DNA of 28,022 nucleotides from assembly GCA_031284475.1 (NCBI GenBank), contig JAISZV010000071.1:1-28022 (forward strand). Reading direction: 5' to 3'. Made by a program: the position numbers and the translations under genes. The DNA comes from Proteiniphilum sp. GTDB taxonomy: Bacteria > Bacteroidota > Bacteroidia > Bacteroidales > Dysgonomonadaceae. Under the pieces are notes generated by a model. It did no database searches, had not been told where the DNA came from, and saw only the letters and a list, made by a program, of their open reading frames with translations. Numbering within the stretch: the stretch's first letter is position 1; the number at the start of each line of letters is the position of its first letter. Shown piece by piece: positions 21,867 to 28,022 of this stretch.

Positions 21867-22031
21867 TTTCCCTTTCAGGCGCCCGTTCTTTTTGAGCGCC
21901 TGATCCAATATCCATTGAATCTGACCGTTCACGCTACGAAATTCGCCGGCCGCCCATTTCTCTATCGCATCCATAACGTCCGCATCCAGCCGTAATGCAA
22001 AATTCCTGGTTGTTTTCTCTTTTTTAGCCAC
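21864..22031 (-). CDS. Arc-type ribbon-helix-helix DNA-binding protein (55 residues, GTG start)
   Basis: A 55-residue protein easily missed because it is short and begins with GTG. It reads MAKKEKTTRNFALRLDADVM at the N-terminus, with a beta-strand (NFALRLD) and two helices (DVMDAIEKWAAG and NGQIQWILDQALKKNG) as in Arc/MetJ-type ribbon-helix-helix repressors; FRSVNGQI between the helices is typical. Such proteins dimerise and insert the paired beta-strand into the major groove. GGAG about 10 bases before the GTG is a plausible ribosome-binding site. It lies 111 bp after the SPFH gene on the same strand, a pairing I recall from Bacteroidales genomes. Its target is unknown; the SPFH promoter is one candidate. 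Confidence 0.85.
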   Translation of the reverse strand: MAKKEKTTRNFALRLDADVMDAIEKWAAGEFRSVNGQIQWILDQALKKNGRLKGK

Positions 22032-22142
22032 CTTTCACTCGCTCCATCTTACTCAATCCTATCAATATTATCTCCCACTGATCAGTCCGGTTTGTTCCGA
22101 TAATACCTTTCTTACTTTTCCGCCAAACCTGCCGGGGCGCCT

Positions 22143-23093
22143 TTACTGGTACAACGTTCCCGTATTCAGCACCGGCTGTGCCGATTCGTCGGCGCAAAGC
22201 ACTACGAGCAGATTGCTCACCATAGCCGCCTTTTTGTCGCTGTCCAGTTCTACGATACTTTCATCTTCGATACGATCCAACGCCATTTTCACCATCGTCA
22301 CCGCGCCTTCCACTATCTTTTCGCGGGCCGATATAATAGCTTCCGCCTGTTGACGGCGAAGCATTACGGCCGCAATTTCGGGTGCGTACGCCAGATAATT
22401 GATACGCGCCTCTATGATTTCTATTCCGGCCATTTCCAGGCGGCTGTTCAACTCTTTCAACAGGTCTTCGTTGATCTCCTCCCCACCCGACCGTAATGTC
22501 AGTTCGGTATCCATAGCTACATTGTTGTCATAAGCGTACAGTCCGGCAACCTGCCGCAAGGCAGCATCACTTTGCACGGCCACAAAATTCTCGAATGCGT
22601 TCATCTGTTTACTCACCGTGTAGGAAGCGGCAGCCAGAGCCAGATCCGTTCCCGGTTTCGACACAGCCATCGTCTGTGCATCGATCTCAAACATCGCTTT
22701 ATAGGTATCTTTTAACTTCCAGACAAGGACTAATCCTATCAACACCGGATTTCCCACTTTGTCGTTCACTTTGATAGGATTCACATTCAGGTTCCTGGCG
22801 CGCATAGACAATTTTTTCTTTGTCATAAAAGGATTCACCCAAAAGAACCCGTTCTCTTTCAACACCCCTTTGTATTTCCCGAAAAAAATCATCACTACCG
22901 CCTCATTGGGTTCCAGTTTGGTAAATCCGAAAAACAGGATAATCCAAATGATCGTCGCCGCAATGCCTGTGATAATACCCCAATCATCCCGGGTAAAAAG
23001 CCACACAATACCCGCCGGCAAGATTAACGCAAAAAAAAGCATCAGGAAGCCGTTTGTTTTAAAACTTTTAAAATTGAATTCTTTTGTTTCCAT
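22143..23093 (-). CDS. SPFH/Band 7-domain membrane protein
   Basis: A 316-residue protein with two N-terminal hydrophobic segments (about residues 15-33 and 38-58) followed by an SPFH domain beginning TKLEPNEAVVMIFFGKYKGV and including NENGFFWVNPF-type residues, NDKVGNPVLIGLVLVWKLKD and ALRQVAGLYAYDN. A helical region near IEIIEARINYLAYAPEIAAV and RRQQAEAIISAREKIVEGAV resembles the stomatin/flotillin coiled-coil. The ATG at 23093 (METKEFNF) is used; the longer frame would begin at TTG and overlap the promoter. SPFH proteins form large membrane-attached rings that organise lipids or proteases such as FtsH. No NfeD partner is adjacent. The next gene on the strand is the Arc-type regulator. Confidence 0.9.
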   Translation of the reverse strand: METKEFNFKSFKTNGFLMLFFALILPAGIVWLFTRDDWGIITGIAATIIWIILFFGFTKLEPNEAVVMIFFGKYKGVLKENGFFWVNPFMTKKKLSMRARNLNVNPIKVNDKVGNPVLIGLVLVWKLKDTYKAMFEIDAQTMAVSKPGTDLALAAASYTVSKQMNAFENFVAVQSDAALRQVAGLYAYDNNVAMDTELTLRSGGEEINEDLLKELNSRLEMAGIEIIEARINYLAYAPEIAAVMLRRQQAEAIISAREKIVEGAVTMVKMALDRIEDESIVELDSDKKAAMVSNLLVVLCADESAQPVLNTGTLYQ

Positions 23094-23129
23094 AAACCGA
23101 TAATTTAAAATGATATTACTTTGATATCG

Positions 23130-23160
23130 CAAAGGTATTCATTATTCTCTTATCATCAAA
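23130..23160 (-). promoter_or_regulatory. Promoter of the SPFH gene (full consensus match)
   Basis: On the minus strand TTTG (23160-23157), a 19-bp spacer, then TACCTTTG (23137-23130): an exact match to the Bacteroides -33/-7 consensus, 36 bp before the ATG at 23093. It is the best promoter in the window and supports the assignment to Bacteroidota. Confidence 0.8.
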
Positions 23161-23276
23161 GCTTTTTCCTGTTTTCTGTGTTTTTTTAATATTGCGTGGA
23201 AACTTCCTCTAACGGAATCTTGACTTTACTCATTCAGCTTAACGCAAAGAGAGCATTATTTTTACACAAAAAGTTA

Positions 23277-23284
23277 TAACTTTG
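23277..23284 (+). promoter_or_regulatory. Candidate -7 element for the Dcp-like peptidase gene
   Basis: TAACTTTG fits TAnnTTTG and lies 62 bp before the ATG at 23347. The -33 region is T-rich but lacks a clear TTTG at 19-21 bp. Confidence 0.5.
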
Positions 23285-23346
23285 TCCTCAATTAACCGGT
23301 ATCCATCCAACGGATATCTATTATCGTTAAAATAATATTTAATCAA

Positions 23347-25467
23347 ATGAGAAAAATTCTTTTTATTTCATTAGCAGTTATGACGTTATTTGCTTGCAAC
23401 AATGCCAATTCCGGTAAGCAAGGCCGCGAACCCGGATCTATTTTTTACGCCGAATACGACACCCCGTTCGGTATGCCCCCTTTCAACCGGATATCTTTTG
23501 AAGATTACAAACCGGCCTTCCTGAAAGGGATGGAAGAAGAGGCTAAAGAGATTAAAGCCATCGCGGATAATCCCGAATCGCCCACGTTCGAAAACACCAT
23601 TGTGGCAATGGAAAACAGCGGAAGGTTACTCGCCCGTGTCTCCCGCGTATTTTACGGCTTAAAAAGCGCCGAGACCAACGACTCCATTCAGGCGTTGGCC
23701 GTAGAACTCTCGCCGCTATTGTCGGAGCACAGTGATAATATTAATTTGAACGAAGAACTGTTCAACCGCATCAAAACGCTGCACGACGCCGCCGCCGGCA
23801 TGAACCTTAATACCGAACAATACCGGGTGTTGGACAATTACTACAAAAATTTTGTGCGCTCCGGTATCCTTTTAGGCGAAACCGAAAAGGCGAGACTGCG
23901 TGAGATCAATAAAGAATTATCGTCCCTCACGCTCCTGTTTGGCGTCAATCTCCTGAACGAAACCAACGACTATCAACTGGTGATAGACAATGAGGATGAC
24001 CTGGCCGGGCTCCCCGATGGCGTCGTCTCCGCAGCGGCGGAAGCCGCCAGGGCCGCCGGTAAAGAAGGAAAATGGGTATTCGGGCTGCAAAAGCCAAGCT
24101 GGTTGCCTTTCCTGCAATATTCGGAAAAACGAGGCCTGCGCGAAAAGCTCTACAAAGCTATGTACATGCGCGGTGACAATGACAATGAAAACGACAACAA
24201 GCAGATCATCAACGATATTGTGAACCTGCGCATCGAAAAAGCGCAGATGCTGGGCTACAAAACGCACGCCGATTTCATTCTCGAAGAAAGCATGGCCAAA
24301 ACGCCGGAGAATGTGTATAAACTGCTCAACCAGGTATGGGAATATGCCCTTCCTCAAGCTAAAAAAGAAGCGGCAGAACTGCAAAAACTGATCACCGCCG
24401 AAGGAGGTAACTTTAAACCGGAATCGTGGGACTGGTGGTATTATACCGAAAAACTCCGCCGGCAGAAATATGCACTCAACGAAGAAGATACCAAACCCTA
24501 CTTTAAAATGGAGAATGTCCGCGAAGGAGTGTTTGAGGTAGCCAACAGGTTATACGGATTAAGCTTCAGGAAGTTGGAAAACGTGCCGGTATATCATCCC
24601 GAAGTGGAAGCATACGAGGTGCTCGACGCCGACGGTTCTCACTTAGCGGTGTTCTACACCGACTATTTTCCGCGTGGAGGCAAGAACGCAGGCGCATGGA
24701 TGAGCAGTTTCCGCGGACAGCAGGTAGTCGATGGAGAAAATATCCGTCCCCTTATTTATAATGTAGGTAACTTTACCCGCCCCACCGGAACAACGCCGTC
24801 GCTGCTCACCCTCGACGAAGTAGAAACCCTCTTTCACGAGTTCGGGCACGCCTTGCACGGTATGCTGTCGGATGTAACTTATGCCAGCGTTGCCGGCACA
24901 AGCGTTCCGCGCGATTTTGTGGAACTGCCGTCGCAGGTACTCGAACATTGGGCGTTCCATCCGGAAGTACTGAAACTTTACGCCAAACATTACCAAACCG
25001 GTGAAGTGATCCCCGATGAGTTGATAGCTAAAATTGATGCGGCCGCCAAGTTCAATATGGGATTTACGACCACCGAATTTGTCGCCGCAGCGCTGCTCGA
25101 CATGGATTATCACACGCAAAGCAAGGCCGGAACATTCGATGTACGCGCATTTGAAAAGCAATCGATGAACAAGATCGGATTGATCAACGAAATTATTCCC
25201 CGTTACCGCAGTACCTATTTCTCACACATTTTCAGCGGAGGATATTCTGCCGGGTATTACGCATACCTCTGGGCAGAGGTGCTGGACGCCGACGCTTTTC
25301 AGGCATTTGTGGAAAATGGCGTTTTCGATAAGGCTACAGCCGCAAAGTTCCGGGATAACGTGCTCTCGAAAGGAAATTCCGACGATCCGATGGATCTCTA
25401 CAAAAGATTCCGCGGAGCGGAACCCAACCCCATATATTTACTAAAAAACAGAGGGTTTATCGAATAA
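23347..25467 (+). CDS. dcp: M3-family zinc metallopeptidase, peptidyl-dipeptidase Dcp-like, lipoprotein
   Basis: A 706-residue thermolysin-like oligopeptidase that trims dipeptides from peptide C-termini. The M3 site is HEFGHALHG (His497, Glu498, His501), with Glu526 in DFVELPSQVLEHW as the third zinc ligand. Other family features are SFRGQQVVDGENIRPLIYNV before the site, and FSHIFSGGYSAGYYAYLWAEVLDADAF with NPIYLLKNRGF near the end. The N-terminus is a lipoprotein signal with lipobox TLFAC (Cys17), so the enzyme is predicted to be membrane-anchored outside the cytoplasm, whereas E. coli Dcp is soluble. Length is slightly above the E. coli enzyme (681), largely because of this leader. It has its own promoter candidate and terminator. 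Anchored peptidases fit a peptide-consuming way of life. Confidence 0.94.
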   Translation: MRKILFISLAVMTLFACNNANSGKQGREPGSIFYAEYDTPFGMPPFNRISFEDYKPAFLKGMEEEAKEIKAIADNPESPTFENTIVAMENSGRLLARVSRVFYGLKSAETNDSIQALAVELSPLLSEHSDNINLNEELFNRIKTLHDAAAGMNLNTEQYRVLDNYYKNFVRSGILLGETEKARLREINKELSSLTLLFGVNLLNETNDYQLVIDNEDDLAGLPDGVVSAAAEAARAAGKEGKWVFGLQKPSWLPFLQYSEKRGLREKLYKAMYMRGDNDNENDNKQIINDIVNLRIEKAQMLGYKTHADFILEESMAKTPENVYKLLNQVWEYALPQAKKEAAELQKLITAEGGNFKPESWDWWYYTEKLRRQKYALNEEDTKPYFKMENVREGVFEVANRLYGLSFRKLENVPVYHPEVEAYEVLDADGSHLAVFYTDYFPRGGKNAGAWMSSFRGQQVVDGENIRPLIYNVGNFTRPTGTTPSLLTLDEVETLFHEFGHALHGMLSDVTYASVAGTSVPRDFVELPSQVLEHWAFHPEVLKLYAKHYQTGEVIPDELIAKIDAAAKFNMGFTTTEFVAAALLDMDYHTQSKAGTFDVRAFEKQSMNKIGLINEIIPRYRSTYFSHIFSGGYSAGYYAYLWAEVLDADAFQAFVENGVFDKATAAKFRDNVLSKGNSDDPMDLYKRFRGAEPNPIYLLKNRGFIE

Positions 25468-25508
25468 TAAGCGTTATCCGCGCTCTTTGCGCCCCTTCCT
25501 TTATATCG

Positions 25509-25537
25509 CCGGATGATTTTCGATAAAAATTATCCGG
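25509..25537 (+). terminator. Terminator after the Dcp-like peptidase gene
   Basis: CCGGATGATTTT (25509-25520) pairs with AAAATTATCCGG (25526-25537) over 12 positions, one of them G-U, around CGATA. The following bases are T-rich (TGATATTGTTCTT). It lies 42 bp past the stop. Confidence 0.7.
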
Positions 25538-25542
25538 TGATA

Positions 25543-25575
25543 TTGTTCTTAAAAAGATAAAAAAGCGTATATTTG
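25543..25575 (+). promoter_or_regulatory. Promoter of secDF
   Basis: TTG (25543-25545) and TATATTTG (25568-25575) match the -33/-7 pattern at 21-22 bp spacing. The leader to the ATG at 25680 would be about 98 nt, long enough for regulation, though no clear riboswitch-like structure was recognised. Confidence 0.6.
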
Positions 25576-25679
25576 CACGCTCAAAATAAAAAGGTTTCAA
25601 ACATGCCTTTATTTTCGCATGTATACGAAATTAGTAACCTGGAAAGAACATAAATAGTAAAACAAAAAGTAATATTGAA

Positions 25680-28022
25680 ATGCAAAACAAAGGATTCATT
25701 CAAGTTTTCAGTATTATCCTGACGGCTATCTGTTTGTTTTATCTCTCTTTTACTGTTGTGGGGAGACAATACAACAAGAAAGCGGATCAATACGCCAATG
25801 GAGACTTAGCCCTGAAGAATCAGTATCTTGATTCCCTCTCTATCGAAAAAGTATATCTGAATTATACGCTTAAGCAGGTTCGCGCGAAGGAAATCGGACT
25901 GGGGCTCGACCTGAAAGGGGGGATGAACGTTATCCTCGAAATAGATGCGGCACAAGTACTCGCATCACGGGCCAATACCGACGACCCCCTATTCAATCAG
26001 GCATTGAGGGAAACCGTCGTTCAGAACCGGCGAGGTAGTTCATCTGACTTCATTACGCTATTCCAGCAGAACTATGAACGGATAGCCCCCGATGGAAAGC
26101 TGGCCAATATTTACAGTATCACCATGAGCGAGGTAAGTCCCGGAGCGACCAACGAACAGGTGACCGATATATTGCGCAAGGAACTGACCGATGTGGCCAA
26201 TAACTCGCTCACCGTGTTGGCTACCCGCATCGACCGTTTTGGGGTAGTAGCGCCCAACATACAGAAGTTGGATCGTGCGGAACGCATCCTGATGGAACTT
26301 CCGGGAATCACCGAACCGGAACGCGTGCGTAACCTCTTGCAAGGAAGCGCCAACCTCGAATTTTGGAAAACATACAACGTGAACGAATTAGGCGTTTATT
26401 TCAACGAAACGAATGTCAGGTCGGGCGAGTATGCTATGGCGCAAAGATCGGTGGCGGAAGAAGCCCTATCGGGTGATTCCCTTGTCCTGAACGATTCGAT
26501 CCCGTTACCTATAGTAGAGGAGGAAGGGGAAAAGATTGTTATCAACAGGAGTTTTATGGAGTATTTCAACGAACCCTACTTTGCCATGAGCGGGGCTACC
26601 GGGCCGATAGTGGGCTCCGTATCGAAACTCGATACTGCCGAAGTGAACTATCTCCTCCACAAATACAGAGACCTGTTCCCCGCCGATGTACGGTTTAGAT
26701 GGGGATTCAAACCCATCGACCAACGTGAGACCTACTTCCAGTTGTTCGCCCTCAAAGGCGACGGAAGCAAGCGCGGCCCTGCGTTGGAAGGAGACGCGGT
26801 GGCCAGCGCCCGCGCCGACCAGGGACAAAAGGGATCGGCCTGGGAAGTAAGTATGACGATGAAGCCCAACGGCGCCAGCCGCTGGGCAACCATCACCGGC
26901 GCAGAGATCGGTAAATCAATTGCGATCGTACTCGACGGGTATGTCTATTCGGCCCCCACAGTCAACGGGCGCATCGACGGCGGACGCTCTTCCATCACCG
27001 GTAATTTCACGCCACAGGAAGCGCAAGACTTGGAGAATGTGCTTAAGTCAGGTAAGATGCAGGCCGGCGTCCGCATCGTGCAGGAAGACGTGGTAGGCCC
27101 CTCTCTGGGACAGGAAGCTATCCGCGACGGGTTTGTCTCCTTTATGATCGCATTGGTGGTGCTCTTTATCTTCACCTGCATGCTCTACGGTTTCATTCCC
27201 GGCATGGTGATCAACGGGGCGCTGCTCCTTAACTTTTTCTTCACGCTGGGAGCGCTTGCGGCATTCCAGGCCGTGCTCACCCTTCCCGGTATTGCCGGTA
27301 TGATTCTCTCGCTCGCTATGGCGGTAGACGCCAACGTGCTTATCAATGAGCGTATCAAGGAAGAACTCGCGGCAGGTAAAACGCTGCGCCGGGCATTGGA
27401 AGACGGATACAAGAACGCTTTCTCGGCCATCTTCGACTCAAACCTCACAACCATCATCACCGGTATCATCCTCGCCGTCTTCGGCGTAGGCGCCATCAGG
27501 GGATTTGCCATTACGCTTATCATCGGTATCGCCGTTTCGTTCCTCACTGCCGTGTTCATCACCCGGTTGATTTACGAGAACCGGTTATCCAAAGACAAAT
27601 GGATGAAACTCACTTTCAATACGGGATTCTCTAAAGCTATCTTTAGGGAATATAATTTCGATTTCATCCATAACAGCAAAAAGATACTCATCGCTATCGG
27701 GATTTTCGTGCTTGTCAGCATTATCTCGCTCTTTACGCTGAAATTGAACTCAGGTATCGATTTCACCGGCGGCCGGAACTACGTTGTACGGTTCGATCAA
27801 CCGGTGCGCGTAAGCGATGTGGAAAACGCCCTTAACCCCTATTTCGGCGAATCGGTTCGCGCCATCACTATCGGTTCCAACAAGCAGGTACGTATCTCTA
27901 CCAACTATATGATAGAAGAAGAAGGCGCCGGAGTGGAAGAACAATTGCGCAGCCTGCTGGGACAGGGATTGCAGGAATTTATGACGCCCGGAAAAACGAT
28001 AGACGACCATATACAAAGCTCC
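25680..28022 (+). CDS. secDF: Protein translocase subunit SecDF (fused), 3' end cut by window edge
   Basis: An open frame of 781 residues without a stop, beginning MQNKGFIQVFSIILTAICLF (first transmembrane helix about 7-26). SecD and SecF are one chain, as is common in Bacteroidota. Signatures: GLDLKGGMNVILE (Asp77, start of the periplasmic P1 domain), GYVYSAPTVNGRI, VVGPSLGQEAIRDG before the second helix, MAVDANVLINERIKEE (Asp550, conserved membrane aspartate used for proton coupling), and in the SecF half LNSGIDFTGGRNYVVRF (Asp694). SecDF uses the proton gradient to pull exported proteins through SecYEG. About 200 or more residues of SecF, including its later helices, lie beyond the window. 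It has its own promoter and follows the Dcp terminator, so it is a separate unit. Confidence 0.96.
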   Translation, partial: MQNKGFIQVFSIILTAICLFYLSFTVVGRQYNKKADQYANGDLALKNQYLDSLSIEKVYLNYTLKQVRAKEIGLGLDLKGGMNVILEIDAAQVLASRANTDDPLFNQALRETVVQNRRGSSSDFITLFQQNYERIAPDGKLANIYSITMSEVSPGATNEQVTDILRKELTDVANNSLTVLATRIDRFGVVAPNIQKLDRAERILMELPGITEPERVRNLLQGSANLEFWKTYNVNELGVYFNETNVRSGEYAMAQRSVAEEALSGDSLVLNDSIPLPIVEEEGEKIVINRSFMEYFNEPYFAMSGATGPIVGSVSKLDTAEVNYLLHKYRDLFPADVRFRWGFKPIDQRETYFQLFALKGDGSKRGPALEGDAVASARADQGQKGSAWEVSMTMKPNGASRWATITGAEIGKSIAIVLDGYVYSAPTVNGRIDGGRSSITGNFTPQEAQDLENVLKSGKMQAGVRIVQEDVVGPSLGQEAIRDGFVSFMIALVVLFIFTCMLYGFIPGMVINGALLLNFFFTLGALAAFQAVLTLPGIAGMILSLAMAVDANVLINERIKEELAAGKTLRRALEDGYKNAFSAIFDSNLTTIITGIILAVFGVGAIRGFAITLIIGIAVSFLTAVFITRLIYENRLSKDKWMKLTFNTGFSKAIFREYNFDFIHNSKKILIAIGIFVLVSIISLFTLKLNSGIDFTGGRNYVVRFDQPVRVSDVENALNPYFGESVRAITIGSNKQVRISTNYMIEEEGAGVEEQLRSLLGQGLQEFMTPGKTIDDHIQSS

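Noticed and set aside
23094..23132. TTG-started extension of the SPFH protein
   Set aside because: It would overlap the exact-consensus promoter at 23130-23160; the ATG at 23093 is better.
26058..28016. Several minus-strand frames of 64-125 codons at the right end
   Set aside because: All lie opposite the continuous SecDF reading frame, whose family motifs are unmistakable.

Overview
The window looks like chromosomal DNA from a member of the Bacteroidales (phylum Bacteroidota), possibly close to the Porphyromonadaceae/Dysgonomonadaceae. The basis is family-level: a fused SecDF, a Na+-pump OadG-OadA-OadB cluster of the Bacteroides type, an M56/BlaI pair whose sensor carries SusC-like plug motifs, an Arc-type small protein beside an SPFH gene, and promoters fitting the Bacteroides pattern TTTG-N19-22-TAnnTTTG. 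The species cannot be named from this sequence. No tRNA, rRNA, CRISPR array, transposase or phage gene was seen.

Layout: (1) 1-4306, plus strand, is a copper/silver-type efflux module: 3' end of a CusA-like RND pump, a TolC-like outer-membrane channel with a Met/Gly/Ser-rich insert, a CusB-like adaptor with a heavy-metal-binding domain, a 22-codon remnant resembling the tail of the next gene, and an HMA-domain lipoprotein. (2) 4362-5780 is a secreted sialate O-acetylesterase, followed by a 220-bp intergenic region full of inverted repeats. (3) 6003-12283, minus strand, holds a SagB-type nitroreductase, a ROK sugar kinase, the oadGAB sodium pump and a TPR protein. (4) 12372-13295 is an MscS channel, convergent with rfbD-prfC (15877-13313, minus). 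(5) 16100-18563, plus, is an apparent operon for an ECF sigma factor, a probable membrane anti-sigma protein, a small secreted protein and an outer-membrane barrel, closed by a strong hairpin terminator. (6) 18765-19547 is an MBL-fold hydrolase. (7) 19625-21552, minus, is a BlaI/BlaR1-like regulatory pair with a 40-bp perfect palindrome across its promoter. (8) 21864-23093, minus, is an SPFH membrane protein and a short GTG-started Arc-type regulator. (9) 23347-25467 is a lipoprotein Dcp-like peptidase, and 25680 to the window end is SecDF, cut by the right edge.

How the genes work together: the first block would expel monovalent copper or silver from the periplasm across the outer membrane, with the HMA lipoprotein as an extracytoplasmic metal carrier. 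OadGAB couples oxaloacetate decarboxylation to Na+ export. The ECF sigma operon and the BlaI/M56 pair look like two independent envelope-sensing circuits. Most other genes are housekeeping.

No convincing wholly new system was found. The items most worth a second look are the 40-bp BlaI-type operator with its plug-bearing sensor, the 27/28-bp palindromic repeat shared by two intergenic regions 16 kb apart, the HMA-tail remnant after the adaptor gene, and the Met-rich insert in the channel.
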